Shown here piece after piece: positions 7,062-13,453 of a DNA stretch of 23,307 nt. The position numbers and the translations under genes were made by a program. Origin of the DNA: Deltaproteobacteria bacterium (GTDB taxonomy: Bacteria; Desulfobacterota; Desulfobaccia; Desulfobaccales; 0-14-0-80-60-11); assembly GCA_021817645.1 (NCBI GenBank), contig JAKAGH010000006.1, forward strand, positions 1 through 23,307. Direction: 5' to 3'. The notes below the pieces were generated by a model. It was not told where the DNA came from, searched no databases, and saw only the letters and a program-made list of their open reading frames with translations. Each line of letters opens with the position of its first letter. Position 1 is the stretch's first letter.

Positions 7062-8057
7062 CTAAAAATTTTCCATCTTGGCGTCTTTGCGTGAAATCTT
7101 ATTTGCATCTTTGCGTGAGAATTCTTTAAATTGGGACGGCGGGTACCCGCTCCAGCGTCGCAGCAGCCGCTCGTCCACTTGTACCTTAATCGGGGCCTGT
7201 TCCGCAATGGGAATTTTGGCCGGCGCCTCACCGTTCAGGACCCGCCGGGCCAGGGCCCCGGCTTCCTCTCCCAGGCGGCGGTAATCCAGGGCCACCCACA
7301 GCAGCGCTCCCTGGTGGAATTCCGGGTGGCCGCTCACCACCACCACCCTTTGTTTCTTACCCCACTCCAGGAGCAGGGGCGCATAACGCCCGGCGCTGGG
7401 CGCGGGGGGGAGATAGATCACCCTGGCCCCCCGGGCCAGCAGGCGCTCCAGGGCCCGGCGATCCCCGGCGGCATCAGTGGCAGCCGCAGTCAAGGGGCTG
7501 ATCCCCCGGGCGGGGGCCTCTTTCTGAAAGCGCTCTTTAAGATCCACCGCCACCCCGTCATCCGGGTCGTAGAGCAGGCCCCAGGGACCGCCGCCGCAGA
7601 TGGCGGCTCCCTGCTCCAGGGCCGCATCCAGAGGGGGCGGGGAGGCGATGCCGGTAATGTTTTCCTGGTGAATCTCCGGATGCTCCGGTTCGTACGCGGC
7701 GGTGGTGAAATAGGGATTGGCCACCAACGCAAAGACCACGGGCACGCGTTTTTCCACCGGGGCCACCCGGAGCAGGGCCGGAGTGCCCAGGACCATCAGC
7801 AGCCGGGGATGGCGCGCCCGCACCCGGCGCAACTCTTCTTCGGCTTGGCCCCCGAGCTCGGGGACGCAGACTACTTCCAGTTTACCCTGCCCCAAAGAAG
7901 CTTCCAGACCGGCGAGGGCCTGGCGCATCCGGGGCGCATCCGGGGAACAAAAAACTATGATAGGATTCGGCCCAGCCAATCCGCAATTGGCCACGGGAAG
8001 AATCAGAAAAAGCAAGGCGGCCAGAATCGTGGCGCGCTTGGCTCCGTTGTTCGGCAT
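7062..8057 (-). CDS. ABC-type substrate-binding protein (ABC_sub_bind/DUF534 family), orphan
   Basis: The product has 331 residues from ATG 8057 (MPNNGAKRATILAALLF), giving a typical signal peptide ending near LPVANCGLAG; the frame extends upstream without a plausible start. The body has the two-lobe periplasmic-binding pattern of the ABC_sub_bind family, with segments such as PIIVFCSPDA, LLMVLGTPAL, VPVVFALVANPYF, WGLLYDPDDG and VVVSGHPEFHQGALLWVALDYRRLGEEAGALARRVLNG, written here as landmarks rather than one contiguous stretch. Members bind small organic ligands for import, but the ligand cannot be predicted and no permease or ATPase gene is adjacent. The last about 20 residues contain SRKDA twice and come from repeat DNA. 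Only a weak ribosome-binding site is visible. Confidence 0.78.
   Translation of the reverse strand: MPNNGAKRATILAALLFLILPVANCGLAGPNPIIVFCSPDAPRMRQALAGLEASLGQGKLEVVCVPELGGQAEEELRRVRARHPRLLMVLGTPALLRVAPVEKRVPVVFALVANPYFTTAAYEPEHPEIHQENITGIASPPPLDAALEQGAAICGGGPWGLLYDPDDGVAVDLKERFQKEAPARGISPLTAAATDAAGDRRALERLLARGARVIYLPPAPSAGRYAPLLLEWGKKQRVVVVSGHPEFHQGALLWVALDYRRLGEEAGALARRVLNGEAPAKIPIAEQAPIKVQVDERLLRRWSGYPPSQFKEFSRKDANKISRKDAKMENF
7081..7121. repeat. Direct repeat with core TCTTTGCGTGA, coding for SRKDA
   Basis: Two imperfect copies of about 17 bases begin at 7081 and 7105, 24 bases apart, and share the 11-base core TCTTTGCGTGA (7084-7094 and 7108-7118). On the minus strand, in frame with the substrate-binding protein gene, each copy encodes SRKDA. 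This motif resembles an interspersed repeat seen in many bacterial genomes (from memory, not searched). Confidence 0.75.
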
Positions 8058-8068
8058 CTTAAATTGCT

Positions 8069-8251
8069 CTAAAATTCCCCGGCTAATTTGATGGCTATGC
8101 CGATTCTTTCCCAACGTATCCTGGAGTTTTCCCGATCCCGGGAAAAATAAACATATAGTGCTTTGCCCCGGATGAAATCGAGGGGGACAAATCCCCAAAA
8201 CCGGCTGTCATAGCTCTGATGGTTCTTCAATAATATTATTTTCGAATCCAC
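8069..8251 (-). pseudogene. Remnant of a second signal peptidase I gene (C-terminal part only)
   Basis: A reading frame of about 60 codons (first codon GTG, no real start) encodes SYDSRFWGFVP followed by IRGKALYVYFSRD and RWERIGIAIK. This is the C-terminal box of signal peptidase I. Eleven residues, SYDSRFWGFVP, are identical to the intact lepB product about 1 kb away. The preceding GDNRD box is degraded (LLKNHQ in the equivalent place) and the Ser and Lys catalytic region is absent. Codons differ widely between the two copies, so this is not a recent duplication. It lies 11 bases before the start of the substrate-binding protein gene and next to a fold-back repeat. Confidence 0.75.
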
Positions 8252-8283
8252 TGCCAGCTCATGTTTGGTTCAGGATAAAAAAT

Positions 8284-8345
8284 AGTTCCAGGTTCCAAGT
8301 TCAAAGTTAATTTTTCAAAAACTTTGCAACTTGGAACCTGGAACT
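8284..8345. repeat. Long fold-back hairpin built from GTTCCAA heptads
   Basis: The left arm 8284-8301 (AGTTCCAGGTTCCAAGTT) is perfectly complementary to 8328-8345. Inside it a second 7-bp stem pairs 8302-8308 with 8320-8326, leaving one bulged base and an 11-base loop, for 25 paired bases. Left-arm units GTTCCAG, GTTCCAA and GTTCAAA keep the 7-base period of the other arrays. It is downstream of the VOC gene and could block or end transcription, but no T-run is present. The 84 bases from 8346 to 8429 show nothing recognisable. Confidence 0.88.
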
Positions 8346-8429
8346 CAAAACTTTAATTGATAAGTTCCCTGAGGACCAGCCGGCCCTCAAACCCTTCCCT
8401 TTACTGATGGAGCGATAACGTTCTGCTCG

Positions 8430-8864
8430 TTATTTTTTGAAGCGTAAAGAACCGTCAGGAGCAAAGTCAAACATCGGACCCCAAACCACTTCCCAGTAAT
8501 AGCCGTCCAAATCAGAGAAGTAGCCGCTAAAACCACCCCAGAAGGTGTCTTGCGGTGGTTTGACGATAGACGCGCCCGCAGTCCTGACCTTCTCGAAAAT
8601 GGCAATGATTTCGTCCTGGCTGCGGGCGTTGTACGCCAGGGTTATGCCACTGAAACCACTACGCTCGGGAGACAATTGGGGGGAGATGTCTGCGGCCAGC
8701 TTATCCACCGGATAGAGCGCCAGCCAGACCCCGGGCAGCTCGAAAAACGAGACCCCTTCATAATCGGAGTTGGGGCTGATACCGAAAACCGCCTGGTAGA
8801 AGCCGGTGGCCCTCACCAGGTCCGTGACCCCGAGAGTGATAACGGTCATGCGGGGAATAGTCAT
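8430..8864 (-). CDS. VOC (glyoxalase/bleomycin-resistance-like) superfamily protein
   Basis: The product has 144 residues from ATG 8864; AAGGG a few bases upstream supports this over the GTG two codons earlier. It shows the beta-alpha-beta-beta-beta VOC pattern twice: VITLGVTDLVRATGFYQAVFG at the N-terminus and, after GITLAYNARSQDEI, a C-terminal module ending GGFSGYFSDLDGYYWEVVWGP, both cited as landmarks. The C-terminal acidic ligand (E in YYWEV) is present. The usual first-strand His is not, so metal binding and activity are uncertain. The protein is probably cytoplasmic. It follows lepB by 31 bases and may be the last gene of that operon. Function beyond the superfamily is not predictable. 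Confidence 0.8.
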   Translation of the reverse strand: MTIPRMTVITLGVTDLVRATGFYQAVFGISPNSDYEGVSFFELPGVWLALYPVDKLAADISPQLSPERSGFSGITLAYNARSQDEIIAIFEKVRTAGASIVKPPQDTFWGGFSGYFSDLDGYYWEVVWGPMFDFAPDGSLRFKK

Positions 8865-8895
8865 TAGCACCCTTTTTGGAGCTATAAAGCTGCCT

Positions 8896-9615
8896 TTAAT
8901 GGATCAACTTGCCCAGGCGCTGCCAGCGCAACTTGAAGCTGCCCGCATCCCAGGACATATGGGTGAGCAAGCCCTTGAGGCCGCCCGCAAAGGCCTGGTA
9001 AAGCGGTTGATGGTCAGAACCCTCCCAGGAAAAGTAGATCACTTCAGCCTTACCCCGCAGGTCTTTCATGGGCACGAAGCCCCAGAAGCGGCTGTCATAA
9101 CTCTGGTCCCGGTTGTCCCCCATGAAAAAATAGGAGTCCTTGGGCACCACCACCGGACCGAAATTGTCCCGGGGGGATTGGTTGGCGGGAATGAGCTCAT
9201 TATCAGTAAAACGGGCCTGGGGCACCTGATAAAGTTCACCGTTGACATAGACTTTTTTGTTAATGATCTGAATCCGGTCTCCCGGGAGCCCGATCAGCCG
9301 TTTGATATAGTCCTTGGAGGGGTCCTGGGGAAAGATAAAGACCACCACGTCTCCCCGCTGTGGCTTCCAGGTGGGGATCATGACCTTGTTGGAGAAGGGG
9401 TTGCGGATGCCGTAACTGAACTTATTCACCAACAGGTAATCACCCACCAGGAGGGTGGGGATCATGGAGCCGGAGGGAATGGAGAAGGCCTGCACCACAA
9501 AGGCCCGGATGACCATGGCCAGGACCAGGGCGATCACCAAAGCTTCGCCATATTCCCGCCAGAAGGGTTTTTTCAGGTTATTCTGCTGACTTTTATCTTG
9601 GTTGTTGAGCGCCAT
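8896..9615 (-). CDS. lepB: Signal peptidase I
   Basis: The product has 239 residues from ATG 9615. A second ATG three codons earlier at 9624 has AGGA only one base away, whereas the spacing to 9615 is 10 bases. After a short cytoplasmic tail there is one membrane segment (about residues 24-44, EALVIALVLAMVIRAFVVQAF), then the catalytic box IPSGSMIPTL (nucleophile Ser50), the general-base box DYIKRLIGLPGD (Lys105) and box E GDNRDQSYDSRFWGFVP. It removes signal peptides from exported proteins at the outer face of the inner membrane. A few residues at the C-terminus (LRWQRLGKLIH) parallel the remnant at 8069-8251. It lies 51 bases downstream of the rubredoxin gene in the same direction. Confidence 0.95.
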   Translation of the reverse strand: MALNNQDKSQQNNLKKPFWREYGEALVIALVLAMVIRAFVVQAFSIPSGSMIPTLLVGDYLLVNKFSYGIRNPFSNKVMIPTWKPQRGDVVVFIFPQDPSKDYIKRLIGLPGDRIQIINKKVYVNGELYQVPQARFTDNELIPANQSPRDNFGPVVVPKDSYFFMGDNRDQSYDSRFWGFVPMKDLRGKAEVIYFSWEGSDHQPLYQAFAGGLKGLLTHMSWDAGSFKLRWQRLGKLIH

Positions 9616-9666
9616 CGAGGCCATATCCTAGTGCCTGCAATTTTTCTCCCAAACATGGGGAAGGGG

Positions 9667-9828
9667 TTAATCCACCGGAGAAAACTGGTCTTTTGTAGCC
9701 CCGCAGATGGGACAGACCCAGTCCGCCGGCAGGTTCTCAAAAGGGGTGTTGGGTGGAATGTTGTTGTCCGGATCCCCTTGGGCGGGATCGTAAATGTAAC
9801 CGCACACCTCACATTGATACTTTTTCAT
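9667..9828 (-). CDS. Rubredoxin
   Basis: A short gene of 53 codons starts MKKYQCEVCGYIYDPAQGD. It has the two Cys-x2-Cys knuckles of rubredoxin: CEVCG (Cys6, Cys9) and CPICG (Cys39, Cys42), with the conserved DP, P-rich loop and DWVCP between them. The four cysteines bind one iron for single-electron transfer, in anaerobes often to rubredoxin:oxygen oxidoreductases or rubrerythrin. The ATG overlaps the stop of the HAD gene (ATGA) and AGGAG lies seven bases upstream. Length and motifs are exactly those of the family. No electron-transfer partner is adjacent, so the redox partner is unknown. Confidence 0.96.
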   Translation of the reverse strand: MKKYQCEVCGYIYDPAQGDPDNNIPPNTPFENLPADWVCPICGATKDQFSPVD

Positions 9829-10547
9829 GGCCGTTCTCCTTTTACGGCTTTGCTGTTATTCATATACTCCGTTTCCTGCTTTTGCAGAAAATTAGGAACT
9901 TTCTTTTCCTCCAGGCAGCCGCTTTTCCCGGCGGCCAAGGCGGTGATCAAGGCCGGCGCATCGGCGAAGGAATCCAGGTGAAAGTCAGCCTGCAACTCCG
10001 GGTTGCGGTAAGCCACCAGGGGCACCCCGGCATTGCGGGCGAATTCTTCATCCACCCGGGAATCGCCGATAAAGATGGTTTGCTCGGGGGTGAGGGCAAA
10101 AAACTCCAAAATGCGCCAGAAGGACTCCGGGTGCGGCTTCGGATGGCGCACATCCTGGGCCGAAATCACCAGGTCGAATTGATCCTCCAGCCGGTGATAC
10201 TTCAGCACCGCGCCGGTGGTGGTGGTGCGGTTGGTGGCCAGGGCCCGGGTAAACCGGGGCCGCAAAAACTGCAGGAACTCCCGCAGGTGGGGCTCTTCCA
10301 CCATCATGGGAATAAACGGCTGGTAATCCAGGCTGCGGGTATACTCCAAGACCGCATTGAGGTCGGGATAGTGCCGGAACAAGTATTCCAGAGATCCGAA
10401 AACCGTGTGGCTGTGCACGAAATCCGTGGCCGCCGCGTCCAGGCGCGGCTGGCCGAATTGATCCAGGATGCTATTGTAAAAAGCAATATTGGCTTGGCGG
10501 GAGTCGAACAGCACCCCGTCGCAATCGAAGGCTACCAGTTTCAGCAA
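9825..10547 (-). CDS. HAD-superfamily hydrolase, phosphoglycolate phosphatase-like
   Basis: The product has 240 residues. HAD motifs are in order: motif I VAFDCDGVLFDS (nucleophile Asp8, acid/base Asp10), motif II ALATNRTTT, motif III Lys in HPKPHPE and motif IV FIGDSRVDEEFA. A helical cap lies between motifs I and II, as in the Gph/beta-phosphoglucomutase group, so a small phosphate ester is the likely substrate. The apparent start is TTG 10547 because no ATG or GTG exists in frame upstream. The Shine-Dalgarno is weak (GGGA, 8-base spacing). A short open frame upstream ends over this start and could couple translation. About 30 residues after the HAD fold form an unusual charged tail (EEKKVPNFLQKQETEYMNNS), and the gene overlaps the rubredoxin start by four bases. 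Confidence 0.85.
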   Translation of the reverse strand: MLKLVAFDCDGVLFDSRQANIAFYNSILDQFGQPRLDAAATDFVHSHTVFGSLEYLFRHYPDLNAVLEYTRSLDYQPFIPMMVEEPHLREFLQFLRPRFTRALATNRTTTTGAVLKYHRLEDQFDLVISAQDVRHPKPHPESFWRILEFFALTPEQTIFIGDSRVDEEFARNAGVPLVAYRNPELQADFHLDSFADAPALITALAAGKSGCLEEKKVPNFLQKQETEYMNNSKAVKGERP

Positions 10548-10588
10548 ATTATTAATCCCGATAAAGAGGTGTGAATCCGTGGATAGAG

Positions 10589-10618
10589 CCCGAGACTCGG
10601 GTTAAGCCGCATGCGGCT
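10589..10618. repeat. Two tandem palindromes in the HAD leader
   Basis: CCCGAG-A-CTCGGG (10589-10601) and the 14-base perfect palindrome AGCCGCATGCGGCT (10605-10618) are separated by three bases. If the promoter at 10630-10658 is used, both would fold near the 5' end of the mRNA. No T-run follows on either strand, so a terminator role for the cheB end is doubtful. Confidence 0.75.
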
Positions 10619-10629
10619 CATATCGTTTA

Positions 10630-10658
10630 AATTTACTGCCCCTGCCCGGCCTTGTCAA
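10630..10658 (-). promoter_or_regulatory. Predicted sigma-70-type promoter of the HAD-rubredoxin-lepB operon
   Basis: On the minus strand a perfect TTGACA (10658-10653) is followed after 17 bases by TAAATT (10635-10630), 4 of 6 to TATAAT. Transcription would start near 10623, about 76 bases before the HAD start. The element sits in the 171-base gap after cheB, where a new transcription unit is expected. Confidence 0.5.
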
Positions 10659-10718
10659 TAAGGTCATGACGGAAAAGAAAGCTCGGGGAAGAGGAGGGTG
10701 GCAAACCTGGACCTGCAA

Positions 10719-11753
10719 TCAGGAGAGGTGGCGCCGGATTTCCTCGGGGATGCGGCGCAGAGGCATCACCTTATGGACCGCGCCTTTCTTGATGGCTTCC
10801 TTGGGCATGCCAAAGACGACGCAGGAGGCCTCGTCCTGGGCAATGGTATATGCGCCCTGTTCTTTCATGGCCAGCAGACCGTCCGCGCCGTCCGCGCCCA
10901 TGCCGGTCAAAATAACCCCGATGGCATTGGACCCTGCGGTTTGGGCCGCAGAATTGAAGAGCACATCCACACTGGGACGCTGGTGATGCACCAGGGGGCC
11001 GTCTTTCACCTGGACATAATAGCGGGCGCCGCTCCTACGGAGCAGCATATGAAAAGCGCCGGGAGCGATAAGAGCCTGGCCGGTCAGCACCGAGTCCCCA
11101 TCCTGGGCTTCCTTGACTTCCAGGGCACACATCCCGTCGAGCCGGGCCGCGAAGGCGGAGGTGAATTTGGGGGGCATATGCTGCACAATTACCAGCCCCG
11201 GGCTGTTGGAAGGGAGGCGCAGCAGGACCTCTTTGATGGCCTCCGTGCCCCCGGTGGAGGCGCCGATGGCAATGATTTTTTGGGAAGTCTGGGCCAAGGG
11301 TGCAATGGTGCCGATGGGCTGGTCCGAATTATTGTCCTTATCAAAGCTTTTCAGATACCTGATCTGGGCCGCGGCCCGGATTTTTTCTATCAGTTGGACC
11401 CCCAGGTCGCCCACGGTATAGGCGCTGCCCGGCTTGGCCAAGACTTCCACCGCCCCGTATTCCATGGCTTCCAGGGCCATCTGGCTGCCCTTCGGGGTCA
11501 GGGAAGAGACGATGATCACCGGCAGAGGGAAATAATGCATCAGCTTCTTCAAGAAAGTCAGGCCGTCCATGCGGGGCATTTCGATATCCAAAGTCACCAC
11601 GTCCGGACGGGTATGGACGATCTTATCCCGGGCCACATAAGGATCAGGAGCGACTCCCACCACCTCCAGATCAGGCTCCCGGGAAATCAGATCGGTGAAG
11701 ATTTTACGGACGATGGCGGAATCATCCACCACCAGAACTTTAGTTTTGGCCAT
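10719..11753 (-). CDS. cheB: Chemotaxis response regulator protein-glutamate methylesterase/deamidase
   Basis: The product has 344 residues. The N-terminal receiver domain has the phosphoacceptor Asp56 (VVTLDIEMPRMDG). A linker (about 130-155) joins it to the C-terminal methylesterase domain with catalytic Ser166 in GASTGGT, His192 in QHMPP and Asp288 in GMGADGADG. CheB removes methyl groups from receptor glutamates when phosphorylated by CheA, counteracting CheR. It is cytoplasmic and acts at the receptor array. It is the last gene of the che run, beginning six bases after the CheX stop with AGGGG upstream of the ATG. All catalytic residues are present and the length is normal. Confidence 0.97.
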   Translation of the reverse strand: MAKTKVLVVDDSAIVRKIFTDLISREPDLEVVGVAPDPYVARDKIVHTRPDVVTLDIEMPRMDGLTFLKKLMHYFPLPVIIVSSLTPKGSQMALEAMEYGAVEVLAKPGSAYTVGDLGVQLIEKIRAAAQIRYLKSFDKDNNSDQPIGTIAPLAQTSQKIIAIGASTGGTEAIKEVLLRLPSNSPGLVIVQHMPPKFTSAFAARLDGMCALEVKEAQDGDSVLTGQALIAPGAFHMLLRRSGARYYVQVKDGPLVHHQRPSVDVLFNSAAQTAGSNAIGVILTGMGADGADGLLAMKEQGAYTIAQDEASCVVFGMPKEAIKKGAVHKVMPLRRIPEEIRRHLS

Positions 11754-11759
11754 ACCCAG

Positions 11760-12197
11760 CTACCCCTTCTCCACAAATAGTTCTAAGAGTTCTTCTTCCA
11801 CCTCAAAGCGCAGACTTTTCTCGGGCTTGGATTTCTTCTGCTCCCCATCTGGAAACACCTGGATTACCGGAGTTTGCAGCTTAAACGCGGCTGAGGCTTC
11901 CAACTTGCTGAGGAAAGAGCCGGCCAGCATATTGCAGGTCTCTTTGAGGATATCTTCCATTTCCGCTTGGGAAATTTCGTCTTCGTTGGCGCCGAGAAAA
12001 TTGGCGGCCATTTTGCGGGCCAGGCTCTGGGGCACTTGTAAGCCGATGCGAATGGATTGGGGACCGGCGATGGTGACCGAAGAGCGGAGAAACGGCCCTC
12101 GGGAGCGCAGGAACTCCCCCTCTTCCAGGCTTTCCGGAAAAAGGAAAAACATGGTCTCCAATACTTCAAAAGTCGCAGCTTTCAATTTCGCTAGCAT
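11760..12197 (-). CDS. cheX: CheX/CheC-family CheY-P phosphatase
   Basis: The product has 145 residues. The family's active-site signature ExxN is visible once, at KETCNML (Glu86, Asn89), followed about 21 residues later by the conserved Pro (LQTPVI). A CheC protein would show two such sites, so a CheX-like single-site arrangement is more likely. These enzymes dephosphorylate CheY-P and so end the signal. The ATG lies inside the 3' end of the preceding cheY-like gene (32-base overlap), with GGGGAGG about 12 bases upstream, so the two are probably translationally coupled. The C-terminus (EVEEELLELFVEKG) is acidic and amphipathic. The precise subfamily name is tentative. Confidence 0.8.
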   Translation of the reverse strand: MLAKLKAATFEVLETMFFLFPESLEEGEFLRSRGPFLRSSVTIAGPQSIRIGLQVPQSLARKMAANFLGANEDEISQAEMEDILKETCNMLAGSFLSKLEASAAFKLQTPVIQVFPDGEQKKSKPEKSLRFEVEEELLELFVEKG

Positions 12198-12585
12198 CGG
12201 TGGTGCGGGCCTCCCCTAAGATTCCGGTTAGCTTCTGCCTGATGGTTTCCGGGCGGAAAGGTTTCTGGATATAATCCTGGACCCCGAGATTCAGGAAAGG
12301 TTGGATAACATCCGGCCGGGCCTCGGTGGTGATCAGGACCACGGGGATGTGGCGCCACATTTGGTGCTTTTTTAATTCTTTCACCATGGCGACGCCGTCC
12401 ATTTCCGGCATATGTATGTCCGAAAGGATAATATCCACCCAACTATTCTCCAGGATGTCCAGGGCTTCCCGACCGTTACCACATTCATAACACTCACCGA
12501 TGTCGAAGCCGGAAATCATCAGCACCTTGCGGATCAAGGCCCGCATGGTGGCTGAGTCATCCACGATTAGCACGTTGTATGCCAT
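12166..12585 (-). CDS. cheY: CheY-like single-domain response regulator (second copy)
   Basis: The product has 139 residues, a lone receiver domain: acidic pocket VDDS (Asp9, Asp10), phosphoacceptor Asp56 in LSDIHMPEMDG, Thr86/87 in LITTEA and Lys108 in IQKPF. It has no output domain, so it acts by binding partners such as the flagellar switch, or as a phosphate sink. It differs clearly from the cheY at the head of the operon (for example DIHMPEMDG against DWNMPNMTG). Its tail of about 15 residues (EARTTDASEIESCDF) lies in the overlap with cheX, and its start overlaps the HDOD gene by 29 bases. Adjacency to a CheY-P phosphatase suggests they work as a pair. Confidence 0.92.
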   Translation of the reverse strand: MAYNVLIVDDSATMRALIRKVLMISGFDIGECYECGNGREALDILENSWVDIILSDIHMPEMDGVAMVKELKKHQMWRHIPVVLITTEARPDVIQPFLNLGVQDYIQKPFRPETIRQKLTGILGEARTTDASEIESCDF

Positions 12586-13441
12586 CTTTTTGTCCCATTA
12601 GGCCGAAGAGAACTTGCGCCTCATCCCAAGCACTGCCAAATTGCAACAAGACTCTTTGCAAGTTCTTTTCCCGCAGGTGAAAATGGCGCAGCACTTCGGG
12701 ATAGCCGGTATAAGCCAGGCCGTCCGTCCCCAGATCTTGGCCGAACATCAAACACAAGATGTCGGCCAGGTAAACAAGCAAAATCAGGTCGTCGGTATAG
12801 GCTTCAGGTTTGTCCAGGTGATGATAGGTGATGGCCAGCCGCAGGCGGTCGGGGAAATCCCACATGCGGGCCATTTCTCCTCCCATTTCTGCATGGTCTA
12901 CTCCCAGGATGATCTTTTCCGCGGCCTGGAAAGAGACGCCCTGCTTTTCCACGACCTCCATGATTTCGTGGAATTTTTGCTCCACAAAGAGGCTCAGTAC
13001 CACTTTGCCAATGTCGTGCATCAACCCCGCGGTAAATCCCGTGGCCTGATCCGGCAGTGAGAGCTCCCGGCACAGGACGTCCACCATCAAGCCGCAGCTT
13101 ACGGAATGCCGCCATAAACCCTGGCGTTCGGTAAAATAGCCGGGGGTGGGCGCGGCAAATACCCGGGTGGCCCCACTGGCGATGATGATTTTTAGCAGCT
13201 CTTGAGTTCCCAGGAGGAGCAGGGCTTGATGTAGTGAGTGAATCTCCCGGCGCAAGCCGAAGTAAGCGGAATTGCTGATACGCAGGATGTTGGCGGTAAT
13301 GGCCGGGTCAAACTTCACTACCTCCACCAATTCCTGGATACTGACCTCCGGTTTATTGAGCAAAAGCAATGTGCGTTGGGCCACCATGGGGAATGGCGGT
13401 AAATTTTTCAATGATCGAAGGACTTGCGGCACCAGGCTCAT
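12557..13441 (-). CDS. HDOD domain protein in a chemotaxis operon
   Basis: The product has 294 residues, nearly all one HDOD domain: PFPMVAQRTLLLL, then VVKFDPAITANILRISNSAYFG, IHSLHQALLLLG, an HD-like LMHDIGKVVLS and ITYHHLDKP. Some HD-type residues remain (His-Asp in LMHDIGK), but the HDOD family is generally regarded as non-hydrolytic and regulatory. No receiver, GGDEF or EAL domain is attached. It begins with AGGAG nine bases upstream of the ATG, 12 bases after cheD. It overlaps the cheY-like gene, so it is embedded in the che transcript. Its task in chemotaxis is unknown; a scaffold or regulatory role is only a guess. Confidence 0.88.
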   Translation of the reverse strand: MSLVPQVLRSLKNLPPFPMVAQRTLLLLNKPEVSIQELVEVVKFDPAITANILRISNSAYFGLRREIHSLHQALLLLGTQELLKIIIASGATRVFAAPTPGYFTERQGLWRHSVSCGLMVDVLCRELSLPDQATGFTAGLMHDIGKVVLSLFVEQKFHEIMEVVEKQGVSFQAAEKIILGVDHAEMGGEMARMWDFPDRLRLAITYHHLDKPEAYTDDLILLVYLADILCLMFGQDLGTDGLAYTGYPEVLRHFHLREKNLQRVLLQFGSAWDEAQVLFGLMGQKDGIQRANRG

Positions 13442-13453
13442 GGCCCTGTTCTC

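Noticed and set aside
8415..8437. Plus-strand hairpin ATAACG/CGTTAT followed by a T-run as a terminator
   Set aside because: No plus-strand gene lies upstream, and the T-run is part of the VOC gene's C-terminal lysine codons; the stem is only six AT-rich pairs.
10589..10618. Group II intron fragment suggested by the palindromic GAGCC/GCGGCT wording
   Set aside because: No reverse transcriptase, domain V or exon-binding pattern is present; the similarity is only to short GC-rich stems.
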